Of a stretch of DNA of 64,000 bases, positions 55,486 to 64,000 are shown in pieces (within the stretch, counting starts at the first letter, position 1; every line of letters begins with the position of its first letter). The DNA is taken from the NCBI GenBank assembly GCA_002346535.1, contig DDZZ01000038.1, positions 221,629 through 285,628 of the forward strand, read 5' to 3'. This DNA comes from Opitutales bacterium UBA2995. GTDB taxonomy: Bacteria > Verrucomicrobiota > Verrucomicrobiia > Opitutales > UBA2995. The translations under genes were made by a program, and so were the position numbers. Below the pieces are notes generated by a model. That model was given only the letters and a program-made list of their open reading frames with translations, had not been told where the DNA came from and did not search any database.

Positions 55486-56823
55486 ATGAGCCCATCCTAT
55501 ACGGATCTGCTTCCGATTAAACCATTCACGCGTCCGGTCGCTGGCAGCGTAGAAGTGCCGGGCTCAAAGAGCATAACAAACCGCATGCTGATTCTGGCCT
55601 GTCTGGCGAGCCATCCGGTGGAACTTACCGGTGCTCTATTTAGTGATGACTCGCATTTGATGATTACCTGTTTAAGGAACCTTGGATTCGAGATCGAGGC
55701 TGACGAGCCAAACCGCAGTATTCGAGTATCAGGAACCGGTGGCAAGATTACAGCCGATAAAGCGGAGTTGTACGTCGGAGTGGCGGGAACTGCAGCAAGG
55801 TTTTTGACGGCATTTAGCGCCACTCGCGAAGGAGGGACTTATTTGATCGACGGAACGGAGCAAATGCGGAAAAGGCCTATGAAGGGTCTCTTGGACGCAC
55901 TGGTGCAACAAGGAACACAAGTTGAGTCTACCGAAGGATTTTTACCGGCGACTTTGTCAACCTCCGGTCTTCCGGGAGGCCGCATCCAGCTAGACGCATC
56001 GGCGAGCACTCAATTGCTTTCAGCCTTGTTGATGGTGGCGCCTCTGGCTAAATCAGACCTTGAGATCGAAGTATCCGGCAATGCCGAAAAAAAACCTTTC
56101 GTCAAACTCACCCAGGAACTGATGTATCGTTTCGGACAACCGGAGCAAACCGTTCAGGCCGGGCGGGCGAATACGGCGGCCATTATAGTCAAAGCAGGCA
56201 TTCCTTATAATATTCCTGTAAAGGTGGCCATAGAACCGGATGCTTCCGCGGCATCGTATTTTTTGAGTTTGCCTCTGGTAGTGGGTGGTCACGTGACCGT
56301 GAAAGGCTTGCACTCGGATAGCCTCCAAGGTGACTACCACTACACCAAGGCATTGAAGGAGGTGGGGATGGCTGTTGAAGAAGATGAAAAGGGAACAACC
56401 ACATCAATCGACGTCAAGGAGCTGCCGGGAACTAGCATACAAAAAAACTTCTGGCCGATCTCAGATACCTTCATGACATTGGCAGCAATTGCTCCAGTTC
56501 TAAAAGGGGTTACTAAAATAAGCGGTATTTCCCACACGCGACTCCAGGAGAGCGATCGTATTGCCGCCATGGCCAGCGAGTTGATAAAGTTAGGCCAATG
56601 GGTGGAAGATGGGGATGATTTTCTGGAAATTCAACCGGGCCTGCTTGTGCCATCCGAGGTACATACCTATGAAGATCACCGAATAGCCATGAGTTTCGGG
56701 ATACTGGGTTGTTTTAACCTCTACGCAGATGGTTCACCGTGGCTGACCATTCGGGATCCCGGATGTTGCGCCAAAACCTTCCCGGAATTCTTTATGGTCT
56801 TAAAAGACTTGAGAACATCATGA
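55486..56823 (+). CDS. aroA: 3-phosphoshikimate 1-carboxyvinyltransferase (EPSP synthase)
   Basis: Sixth step of the shikimate pathway: transfers enolpyruvyl from PEP to shikimate-3-phosphate. PGSKSITNRMLIL is the N-terminal substrate loop, GVAGTAARFLTAFSA the second (PEP-binding) loop and RLQESDRIAAMASE the C-terminal signature. At 445 residues it is full length. The PEP loop reads GTAARF rather than the GNAGTAMR of typical class I enzymes. Overlaps cmk by ATGA. Confidence 0.95.
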   Translation: MSPSYTDLLPIKPFTRPVAGSVEVPGSKSITNRMLILACLASHPVELTGALFSDDSHLMITCLRNLGFEIEADEPNRSIRVSGTGGKITADKAELYVGVAGTAARFLTAFSATREGGTYLIDGTEQMRKRPMKGLLDALVQQGTQVESTEGFLPATLSTSGLPGGRIQLDASASTQLLSALLMVAPLAKSDLEIEVSGNAEKKPFVKLTQELMYRFGQPEQTVQAGRANTAAIIVKAGIPYNIPVKVAIEPDASAASYFLSLPLVVGGHVTVKGLHSDSLQGDYHYTKALKEVGMAVEEDEKGTTTSIDVKELPGTSIQKNFWPISDTFMTLAAIAPVLKGVTKISGISHTRLQESDRIAAMASELIKLGQWVEDGDDFLEIQPGLLVPSEVHTYEDHRIAMSFGILGCFNLYADGSPWLTIRDPGCCAKTFPEFFMVLKDLRTS

Positions 56824-57494
56824 CCAAAGATTCCTTTATCATTGTAGCGGTGGACGGCGGAGCCGCGGCCGGGAAATCTTCTACCTCAAAACTTCTCAGT
56901 GACCGTTTCAACTTACTTTATGTGAATACAGGCTCCCACTACCGATCTCTTACCTGGGCTTTGCTGAAGGCCCGTATTCAGCCCAAGGACGAAACAACGG
57001 TCATAGAATATTTGAAAACGATTCCCATAGGAATAAGCATTGAAGGGAATGAAGCACGAATCACTGTAAAATCAAAGACGCTTGAAGACGAAATCCGATC
57101 TGAGTCGGTAAATCAAAAAGTCTCCCTCTTTGCGGCTCTCCCAAGTGTAAGGCAGTATTTGCTCTCTCACCAGAGGGCCTATGCCAAATTGGCCCAGGAA
57201 AAAGGCTTTGCCGGATTAATTATGGAGGGCAGGGATATTGGCTCCGTCATTTTTCCAGAAGCAGACTTTCGATTCTTTATGTTTGCCAACGAAGACGAAC
57301 GAGCTCGCAGGCGGCAACTGGAGGGCCAGGTGGACAGCATTCAAAAACGCGATAAGTTGGACAGGGCTCGGAAAACGGCGCCATTAACTTACCCGGAAGG
57401 GGCGACAAAAGTGGACACAACCCACAAAAGTCTGGAAGAGGTGGTGCAGGAATTATCCAAATTTATCCTAATCGGTAAAAACAGGCACTCCTAG
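56820..57494 (+). CDS. cmk: Cytidylate kinase
   Basis: Phosphorylates CMP and dCMP with ATP. The ATG overlapping the aroA stop gives 224 residues. DGGAAAGKSSTSKLL is the P-loop (usually DGPAGSGKST), EGRDIGSVIFPEADFRFF the CMP-specific signature and DKLDRARKTAPL the lid Arg region. The tyrA-aroA-cmk order matches a common bacterial gene block that often continues into rpsA, which is not here. Confidence 0.93.
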   Translation: MTKDSFIIVAVDGGAAAGKSSTSKLLSDRFNLLYVNTGSHYRSLTWALLKARIQPKDETTVIEYLKTIPIGISIEGNEARITVKSKTLEDEIRSESVNQKVSLFAALPSVRQYLLSHQRAYAKLAQEKGFAGLIMEGRDIGSVIFPEADFRFFMFANEDERARRRQLEGQVDSIQKRDKLDRARKTAPLTYPEGATKVDTTHKSLEEVVQELSKFILIGKNRHS

Positions 57495-57692
57495 ACAGCA
57501 TCTTTTTTGAAGGGATACCCTTAAATGCGTGAAGGAATTCGCATTACGGTTTTCAGGATTGCCGAATTAAGATTTTAACAAAATAATTCCTAATTAACAT
57601 TCAAGAAGCTGCTTATTGATTCTGGACATGGGTATGATATATGCAAATCTTTAAAGAAAATTAAAACTACAGGTAACTACGAGATAATCACT

Positions 57693-60206
57693 ATGAATAA
57701 ACCAATCTATTGGAAACTGAGCTTAGCAATGATCCTCGCCGCATTCCTACCTGCATCGGTGATTCTGGCCCAGGCAGATGACGACGACCTGGATACATAC
57801 GATTTGGCTGAATTGACCATTGATGAAATTCCTATTGAGGAAAACATCATGCCAACTTCCCGACCATTCAATTCTGTCTACGGAACCAACCGAAGTATTT
57901 TAGATACGCCGCGGAATGTGACAATCATTTCTCGCGAACAATTGGACGCAATCGCCATTAAGGATGTGCGGGACTTTTCAAAACTTACTTCAAGTTCCTA
58001 TACGAAAACAAACTTCGGGGCTCCCACTACCCCAAACTTGCGGGGTCAGGAAGCCGACCTATTTGTCAACGGCATGCGACGGGGAGGGTCCTCCAACGGT
58101 AACGGTCTCCCAATCAACTTTAATGCGGTTGAATCAGTTAATATCGTGAAAGGGCCTGCCGGAGTTGTTTATGGAACTACTAATTACCTGGGAGGTTATG
58201 CTGATCTAATCACCAAAAAGCCGTTTTTCGATGGCGCTCACGGTGAAGCAGCCTTCAGCATAGGTTATTATGACCAATATACATGGAACCTCGACTATGG
58301 GGCTCCCTTCAATAACGGTAAAACCGCATGGCGTATGTCCTATGAGCATAAAAATTGGGATGGATACTGGCATTTGTGGAAGCAAAATTCCCATGCCATC
58401 TACTTCGCGCTCACTCATATGCCAAGTGATACCTACACTATCGAAGCAAATATCGAGTTCTTCTATGCTGATTACACCGAAAACTGGGGTATTAACCGCG
58501 TTACCCAAGATTTGATCGACAACGGACGGTATATTCCCAACCGCATGACCGATAGTGAATACGTGAATTATACTAACCAGTTGGGGAACGGGACTAGCGT
58601 GTTTGCAGGAAGGCCCGGGATTGAAGCTTCGAGCGTTTTTGGAGGTGCCGGTTTTGCCACGATCATTCCAGTCGCACATAACACGGTTCCAGTAAACCGC
58701 CGCTGGAAACTAGCTGCACCAGGCGACGATTCTCATGGAGAATCCATTTTTGGGGGAATCGACCAACGTTGGGAAATAAATGATAATGTCATCATACTCA
58801 ATAAGACTGCTTTTTCTTATAAGGATCGGCATACATTCAGTTCATACCACTATTCCGAATACTTGAAAGACAACTGGCTTATTGATAATCGGACAGAAAT
58901 TCAAATAACGGGCGAGGATTTTGCCGGTGGGGACTCCTATGGAATCAATACCGGACTTCGGGTTCGTTTTGACGATATTTGGTCTGCCAATCACTACTAT
59001 AACGAGCCGGTTAACTTTTGGGATATGACACGGGATATTAACACACGACGGGTTCCGGATCAGGGATTTGCCGGGAACGCTTGGGTGCCTGGTAAACAGC
59101 CGCACGGCATTCTAAACCACTGGTACATAGGCGGAGACCCAAACGACCCAACTGGAGGTGACACCAAAATGTTAACCGTAGGCCCATATATTCAGGGTGA
59201 CATGGTTTTCAACGAAAAATTCAGCCTTCTTGCAGGGGTAACCGTTGATGTTATCGATGCCGAACTCTCTCACCCGGTTCTCGGCAAGGATGGCAAATTC
59301 GACTTCACAGGTGATGGAGTTCCTGAACAAGGATACTATCTCGAGGACAAACTAAGCTTGGCCAACTACAATATTAGCCCAGTTTTTAAGGTGTCAGAAA
59401 ATACAACAGTATACCTCACCTACAATTATAGCGAAACCTATACCGAGGATACCGGTGGCCGTCCGGACCTTGGCACTTTTGACGAATCCAACGAAAGCAT
59501 ACTTTACGAACTCGGGATAAAAAGGTCTCTGATGGACGACAAACTATTCATCGGCGCCGCCGTTGTTGACCGTGAATTCGCAACCAGAAATCAGGACGGT
59601 TCCGTTGACAAGGTCCTTGTTGACGCATTTGAAATCGAATTCAATTACCAGCCCAGTCGCGAGTTATTTGCCACCTTCGGCTATAGCTACATTGATTCTC
59701 AGAGAAATGCCAGTTTCTTTGCAACAGGTTATACTATCGACCGAGCCATGACCGAAACTGGAGGATACTATATATCGCCATTTTTCCCCAATCCGTCAGC
59801 AACTACAGGCGGGGGCTATTTCGAGAACCCAGGTGTTCCTGAACATCTCGTCAATGCATTGGTTCAATACAAATGGGAGAACGGCTTTGGAGTCATGGCC
59901 AACTTCCTAGGCTGGGGTGAAATGAATTCCGGATACGAAGGATTTCCAATCACCGTATTCGAGGTTTTACCAGATGGTTTCCTCGGAGACGGATATAATC
60001 TGACGGCAAATACTGCTCGTCTTCCCTTCCAGCACGAGATCGATGTCAGTATCTTTTACGAATATGAAGATTGGGATTTCAAACTGACCGTCTTCAACAT
60101 TACCGATGAAGAAAATTGGGACGTGAACAACTCCGGATACGGCAATGGTTCTGTGGTAACCCGGATGCCCTTACGCCTAGAAGCAACCGTAAGGAGAAAT
60201 TTCTAA
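57693..60206 (+). CDS. TonB-dependent outer-membrane receptor
   Basis: 837-residue outer-membrane receptor for energised uptake. A signal peptide ends near residue 28 (VILAQA). The plug domain follows (DTPRNVTIISREQLDAIAIK, VESVNIVKGPAGVVYGTTN with the typical IxRGPxGxxYG element), then a 22-strand-type barrel ending in RMPLRLEATVRRNF with a terminal Phe. It resembles siderophore-type receptors (TonB_Siderop_Rec) but the ligand is unknown. No SusD or transporter gene is adjacent. A strong terminator follows. Confidence 0.92.
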   Translation: MNKPIYWKLSLAMILAAFLPASVILAQADDDDLDTYDLAELTIDEIPIEENIMPTSRPFNSVYGTNRSILDTPRNVTIISREQLDAIAIKDVRDFSKLTSSSYTKTNFGAPTTPNLRGQEADLFVNGMRRGGSSNGNGLPINFNAVESVNIVKGPAGVVYGTTNYLGGYADLITKKPFFDGAHGEAAFSIGYYDQYTWNLDYGAPFNNGKTAWRMSYEHKNWDGYWHLWKQNSHAIYFALTHMPSDTYTIEANIEFFYADYTENWGINRVTQDLIDNGRYIPNRMTDSEYVNYTNQLGNGTSVFAGRPGIEASSVFGGAGFATIIPVAHNTVPVNRRWKLAAPGDDSHGESIFGGIDQRWEINDNVIILNKTAFSYKDRHTFSSYHYSEYLKDNWLIDNRTEIQITGEDFAGGDSYGINTGLRVRFDDIWSANHYYNEPVNFWDMTRDINTRRVPDQGFAGNAWVPGKQPHGILNHWYIGGDPNDPTGGDTKMLTVGPYIQGDMVFNEKFSLLAGVTVDVIDAELSHPVLGKDGKFDFTGDGVPEQGYYLEDKLSLANYNISPVFKVSENTTVYLTYNYSETYTEDTGGRPDLGTFDESNESILYELGIKRSLMDDKLFIGAAVVDREFATRNQDGSVDKVLVDAFEIEFNYQPSRELFATFGYSYIDSQRNASFFATGYTIDRAMTETGGYYISPFFPNPSATTGGGYFENPGVPEHLVNALVQYKWENGFGVMANFLGWGEMNSGYEGFPITVFEVLPDGFLGDGYNLTANTARLPFQHEIDVSIFYEYEDWDFKLTVFNITDEENWDVNNSGYGNGSVVTRMPLRLEATVRRNF

Positions 60207-60221
60207 TTCATATACAACTTT

Positions 60222-60259
60222 AAAAAAAGGATGGCCCATTCAAGGCCATCCTTTTTTTT
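60222..60259 (+). terminator. Rho-independent terminator after the TonB-dependent receptor
   Basis: GGATGGCC (60229-60236), seven-base loop, GGCCATCC (60244-60251) and eight T; seven A before the stem make it usable from both sides, so it may also end purE on the minus strand, whose stop is at 60301. Confidence 0.92.
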
Positions 60260-60300
60260 GTCTAAATCTCTGTAATATAAACTTATATACCGGAACTATA

Positions 60301-60798
60301 TCAGTTTTCAGGAAATTCAGTAGCTAATACTTTCGAAGCCTGTTCCTTCCTAAATTGAAGTAAGGCCTCTTTTAGGGTTGGATCATTCAATGCGATGATA
60401 GCTGCAGCCGAGAGGGCTGCATTTGTGGAACCAGCTTTACCGATACCCAACGTGGGCACCGGAATTCCTCCTGGCATCTGCACCATAGACAACAAAGAAT
60501 CCAGGCCTTGTAAATTGGATTCCATTGGCACACCGAGAACTGGCACGATTGTCATTGAAGCAATGACACCTGCCAGGTGAGCGGCACCACCGGCTGCAGC
60601 CAGAAAAACCTGCACACCGGCTTCTTCGCATTCGCGAATCCATACTTCCAATTCCTTGGGAGTGCGGTGCGCGCTGAGCACCTGTTTATCATATGGAACA
60701 CCAAGGTCTTCGAGTACCTTGGCAGAGCGTTGAAATACGGGCCAGTCGGATATACTGCCCATTACTATACCTACTTTAGGCGAATTTGTGAGAGCCAT
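60301..60798 (-). CDS. purE: N5-carboxyaminoimidazole ribonucleotide mutase
   Basis: Purine synthesis enzyme converting N5-CAIR to CAIR (class I PurE). The ATG at 60798 (MALTNSPKVG) gives 165 residues, normal; the longer frame upstream is unlikely. GIVMGSISDWPVF, LSAHRTPKEL and LAAAGGAAHLAGVIAS are the substrate-binding signatures. purK, usually paired, is not beside it. Confidence 0.95.
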   Translation of the reverse strand: MALTNSPKVGIVMGSISDWPVFQRSAKVLEDLGVPYDKQVLSAHRTPKELEVWIRECEEAGVQVFLAAAGGAAHLAGVIASMTIVPVLGVPMESNLQGLDSLLSMVQMPGGIPVPTLGIGKAGSTNAALSAAAIIALNDPTLKEALLQFRKEQASKVLATEFPEN

Positions 60799-61011
60799 AG
60801 TTAATTCGGAATAAGTGAGCCGCAAAGCTAGGGAAGCTCCCTGGGGAGTTCCAAGTCTAAAAACCTAGAAGTTTGATTTCATGACAACTTTGACCGCCCA
60901 AGAGCTCCTTACTAAGGTTCTTTCGGTCCAGTCGAAATTGGAACTAGGGGCTCACGGCATTGATTAGGGTCCAAAGCTCAAATGGATCTGTTAAAATAGA
61001 ATTACTCTTGC

Positions 61012-61248
61012 TTAATCGTCGGCGTCATCGCCAATTGCTTCAACTGGACAGCCCTCCAGGGCTTCCATGCATTCGTCGATGCCCTCCTGTTCGGTGGGTT
61101 GGTTATACACATAGGAATAGCCTCCATCCTCATCCCTTTTAAAATAATCCGGTGCGGTTTCCCTGCAAAGATCACAGTCGATGCATTGGTCATCCACATA
61201 AAATTTCCCGTTCGCATTCTCAGGCCACTTTGCGTCAATGTCTGCCAT
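61012..61248 (-). CDS. 4Fe-4S ferredoxin
   Basis: A 78-residue single-cluster ferredoxin: CIDCDLC gives C-x2-C-x2-C and the fourth ligand is the Cys in EGCPVEAI. An additional Cys precedes it (ECMEALEGCP) and could take part in a disulfide, as in some archaeal and Bacillus-type ferredoxins. The protein is strongly acidic. Monocistronic; its redox partner is not evident. Confidence 0.92.
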   Translation of the reverse strand: MADIDAKWPENANGKFYVDDQCIDCDLCRETAPDYFKRDEDGGYSYVYNQPTEQEGIDECMEALEGCPVEAIGDDADD

Positions 61249-61416
61249 AATCGGAAAAATCTTGGCAATCTGGACCCTCTGTCAAGTGTGTTATTACTTT
61301 TAGAATCTCCAAGAAATGCAGCAAAAGTTTGCACTTTTCAGCTACCATCTTGATGGTGGATTTCTTTGGTTTTTTCGGAACACTTGGACGAAATGCGACA
61401 CTTTTCAAACTAGACC

Positions 61417-62295
61417 ATGTTATATGATCGCCCCTATATGCGGGAGCCAGACTACCGCCCCTCCAAACTCAAGCCCCTCTACTGGCTACTTGGGAGTATT
61501 GTTGGCGTATTCATCATACAGAATCTCATTTGGAACTGGTTTCAAAGTCCCAGCTTTCAACTATATTTTTCGCTCACGATATTCGGAGTTCAAAAAGGAT
61601 TCATCTGGAACTTTCTAACCTACAGCTTTCTACACGGAGGCATAATCCACCTTCTCATCAACGGTTTGATGATTTTCTGGTTGGGGCGGATACTGATAAA
61701 CCTTCTCGGAGTTCAACGGTTTTTTACGCTATACGGCATCTCAATTTTCCTTGGAGCTGTGGCTTGGTTTATCTTGAACTATTGGAAAGGCTCCAACGCC
61801 AGTGTAGTGGGCGCATCTGCGGGTGTGATGGGTTTACTGGTTGCATTCGCCATGCATTTCCCAAACCAGCCCATCCAGATCCTTCTATTTTTTGTTATAC
61901 CTGTCAAAGTCACCCCAAAAGCTCTGGTGGTGGTGCTTGTTATTATTGATGGGGTCGGTCTGTTTTTGAACGAACTGGCTCCCATAGCCTCAGGAATACC
62001 CATCGCGCACTCCGCCCACCTGGGAGGTATGCTTGGAGGCTGGGTTTTCGTAAAATTCATTCTAAACAAGGAATTCAGCCTCAATACAGGGAACATCAAA
62101 CCCCCAAAATGGTTTACCAGCAAAAAGACATCGAATGCTTCCACAGGAGGGTTTCGCATCAATTTCACGAATCGCAGCCAACTTCAGCAGGAGGTAAATC
62201 GTATCCTAGACAAAATTAACACTCAAGGCTTCGGCTCGCTGACAGAAGAAGAACGCAACACCCTGGACAAGGCCAAAGAAATATTGAATCGGTAA
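61417..62295 (+). CDS. Rhomboid family intramembrane serine protease
   Basis: Cleaves membrane proteins within the bilayer. A 292-residue protein with six or more hydrophobic segments: FLHGGIIHLLINGLMIFWLG is the L1/TM2 region, GASAGVMGLL carries the nucleophile Ser134, and HSAHLGGMLGGW holds the catalytic His201. The soluble C-terminus has a LTEEERNTLDKAKEIL motif seen in other Verrucomicrobiota and Bacteroidota rhomboids. The active dyad is complete. The tail-specific protease follows on the same strand. Confidence 0.93.
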   Translation: MLYDRPYMREPDYRPSKLKPLYWLLGSIVGVFIIQNLIWNWFQSPSFQLYFSLTIFGVQKGFIWNFLTYSFLHGGIIHLLINGLMIFWLGRILINLLGVQRFFTLYGISIFLGAVAWFILNYWKGSNASVVGASAGVMGLLVAFAMHFPNQPIQILLFFVIPVKVTPKALVVVLVIIDGVGLFLNELAPIASGIPIAHSAHLGGMLGGWVFVKFILNKEFSLNTGNIKPPKWFTSKKTSNASTGGFRINFTNRSQLQQEVNRILDKINTQGFGSLTEEERNTLDKAKEILNR

Positions 62296-62428
62296 ATCGG
62301 CGACAATCCCTTTCTAAATGAGTCTCCAAAAAAACAAGATGAAGTTTCGACAATTCCTTCGCGAGCATCAAAGGTATTTCTATCTACAAACAAGGGCCCC
62401 CTCGCCGGAACAAAGCTAAGACCGATAT

Positions 62429-64000
62429 ATGAAGTTTATTAAAAACAGGCTCGCACTTGTTCCACTCCTATTCCTTGCCGGTAGTTCATTAGTGAATAGC
62501 CGCGATTTCGAGTACACGCAGGCGATGAGGAAAGAGACCCAGACTGTGGCCTTTCTCCTGGAAAATTTTCACTACTCGCAAAAGTTTATCAACCAATCCC
62601 AAGCGGAGGAGTTTTTGGAAGGTTTTATGGAAGACCTGGACTACAACCACGTTTTCCTCCTCAAAAAAGACCGTGATGAATTAGTAAATCAATATGCTGC
62701 CCGCTTGGAAAGGAGCCTTCGCAGAGGAGAGCTGGATGCCGCTTACGCGATTTACGACCGATATGAACAACGAGTGCTCGATCGAATTGATTGGATATTG
62801 AAAAGGCTGGATAATCCCTTCGATTTTTCAGTGGATACGGAATACGTGGTGGATCGCGAAGAATTACCCTGGCCGATGTCCGAAACAGATGCGGACGAGC
62901 TTTGGGAAAACCGCCTCAAATATGAAATGCTTTTTGATTTGCTCGCCGACGTGGAAGGAGAGGATTCGGATGACCCTTCAGACGAAACCGAACCAGCGGA
63001 GGGTTTGGAGCAAACGGAAGTTTTGGACCAAACGAATCAGGATACCGATTTAGTGGAAGACGCTGAAGGAGAATCCGAGGTGGAAGAAGATTCAGAGGAT
63101 GGACCGGACGCGGTAGAAATCGTCAGAAAACGTTACGAGCGACTCAAAAAGAACCTAATGGATTTGGAATCGGTAGATGTTCAGGAAATTTTTCTAACCA
63201 CTCTGACGAAGATGTTCGATCCCCATTCGACATTTCTGTCATCAGATACTCTCGAAGATTTTTCTATTTCAATGAGCCTCTCTTTGGTGGGTATCGGAGC
63301 TATCCTCGTTCAAGAGGAAGGCTATTGCACAATTCGTGAGCTTATTCCTGGTGGCCCTGCAGAGTTAGATGGCCGCATGCGTCCGGGGGACAGAATCGTT
63401 TTTGTCGCTCAAGAAGGTGAAGGTCCTGTGGATGTGATCGACATGAAGCTTCGTAAAATCGTGAAGATGATACGCGGAGAAAAATCCACGACGGTATATT
63501 TAACAGTTATTCCCGCAGACGCGGCTGATCCATCCATTCGGGAGGTGATTGATATTGTAAGGGATGAAGTTAAGATTACAGCCAGCCGGGCGGATGCGAG
63601 TGTCTACCAGCTTCCGGGGGCTGAAGAGCCTCTCCCAATCGGAGTCATCCAATTACCATCTTTCTACGGTGATCTCAGTATCAACGAAGGAGATACACCG
63701 ACCAGTACCACAAAGGATGTCGAAGAACTTATCGGCAAACTTGAGAAAGAAGGAATCCGCGGCCTCATATTGGACCTACGCCGAAATGGTGGCGGGCTCT
63801 TAACGGAAGCAATCGACTTGACCGGACTTTTCATAAAGACAGGACCCGTTGTGCAAGTTCGCAATAACCGAGGATTCATTCGTAGAGATTGGGACCGAGA
63901 TGACAAAATTGCTTACAACGGTCCACTAATAGTCCTGGTTGATCGTTTCAGTGCTTCGGCATCAGAAATTGTTGCAGGCGCCCTCCAATATTATGACCGA
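62429..64000 (+). CDS. Tail-specific (C-terminal processing) protease Prc/Tsp, 3' end outside the window
   Basis: Periplasmic S41 peptidase that degrades or processes C-terminally marked proteins. Starts at ATG 62429 with a signal peptide (VPLLFLAGSSLVNS) and stays open to the right edge. N-terminal helical domain (EEFLEGFMEDLDYNHVFLLK) is followed by an acidic insert (residues about 175-228), a PDZ domain (GIGAILVQEEGYCTIREL, GDRIVFVAQ) and the S41 core with LDLRRNGGGLLTEAI and SASASE (508-513) containing the catalytic Ser. The catalytic Lys region lies beyond the window. Confidence 0.94.
   Translation, partial: MKFIKNRLALVPLLFLAGSSLVNSRDFEYTQAMRKETQTVAFLLENFHYSQKFINQSQAEEFLEGFMEDLDYNHVFLLKKDRDELVNQYAARLERSLRRGELDAAYAIYDRYEQRVLDRIDWILKRLDNPFDFSVDTEYVVDREELPWPMSETDADELWENRLKYEMLFDLLADVEGEDSDDPSDETEPAEGLEQTEVLDQTNQDTDLVEDAEGESEVEEDSEDGPDAVEIVRKRYERLKKNLMDLESVDVQEIFLTTLTKMFDPHSTFLSSDTLEDFSISMSLSLVGIGAILVQEEGYCTIRELIPGGPAELDGRMRPGDRIVFVAQEGEGPVDVIDMKLRKIVKMIRGEKSTTVYLTVIPADAADPSIREVIDIVRDEVKITASRADASVYQLPGAEEPLPIGVIQLPSFYGDLSINEGDTPTSTTKDVEELIGKLEKEGIRGLILDLRRNGGGLLTEAIDLTGLFIKTGPVVQVRNNRGFIRRDWDRDDKIAYNGPLIVLVDRFSASASEIVAGALQYYDR

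Noticed and set aside
60881..60967. 28-codon frame downstream of purE on the plus strand
   Set aside because: Too short and without a recognised motif; could be a relic, but I cannot support it.

Overview
The window is 64 kb of a bacterial chromosome of moderate G+C, densely coding on both strands. It carries a Gram-negative envelope set (kdsC, lptC/lptA/lptB-like genes, a TonB-dependent receptor). The gene content and the style of the proteins (fused E1 dehydrogenase, a DnaA-linked small protein, NamZ/DUF1343, sugar isomerase plus Gfo/Idh pairs) suggest Verrucomicrobiota, probably class Opitutia. The phylum is an inference from protein style; no rRNA gene is present to confirm it.

Layout: 1-4300 is an arginine operon (argB, cut at the left edge, then argD, argF, argG). 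tRNA-Leu(CAA) and tRNA-Pro(GGG) follow, then a VanZ-like gene coupled to ligA. On the minus strand, 7301-9191 holds dnaA and a small gene directly coupled to it. The 495 bp upstream of dnaA contain DnaA-box-like sites and a nested dyad and could be an origin. Next, 9687-15787 is a minus-strand cluster transcribed in the order elbB, fused E1 dehydrogenase, kdsC, lptC, lptA, lptB, hprK; most of its junctions overlap or nearly touch. A ribokinase-like gene converges on a deoC, aldehyde dehydrogenase, catalytically dead aldehyde dehydrogenase-like operon (16903-20237), which together suggest deoxyribose use. htpG and ppk follow.

The stretch 24.5-34.4 kb is accessory. It has a frameshifted GT2 glycosyltransferase remnant, two overlapping sugar-nucleotide SDR genes, an acetyltransferase remnant, a terminator, a histidine kinase with two NarL-type regulators and a CheY-like protein, an orphan double-domain ABC permease, a frameshifted SIS-domain isomerase and a truncated glycosyltransferase. 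It reads as a decaying polysaccharide region next to a signalling module.

From 34.4 kb on: clpB, a lipoprotein, an SNase-like protein, nth, gcvP and glycerate kinase, a DUF2062 remnant, NamZ, a formamidopyrimidine-DNA-glycosylase relative with a degenerate zinc finger, a sugar isomerase and oxidoreductase pair, xseA with a TVP38-like gene, a methyltransferase-GT2 fusion, the tyrA-aroA-cmk operon, a TonB-dependent receptor with a strong terminator, purE, a ferredoxin, a rhomboid protease and a tail-specific protease cut by the right edge.

The most notable points are the dnaA-coupled small gene and its upstream region, the split ALDH16-like pair with deoC, the SDR pair with one member lacking the usual catalytic Tyr, and the many gene remnants among intact housekeeping genes. 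I found no CRISPR array, insertion sequence, phage or recognisable defence system.
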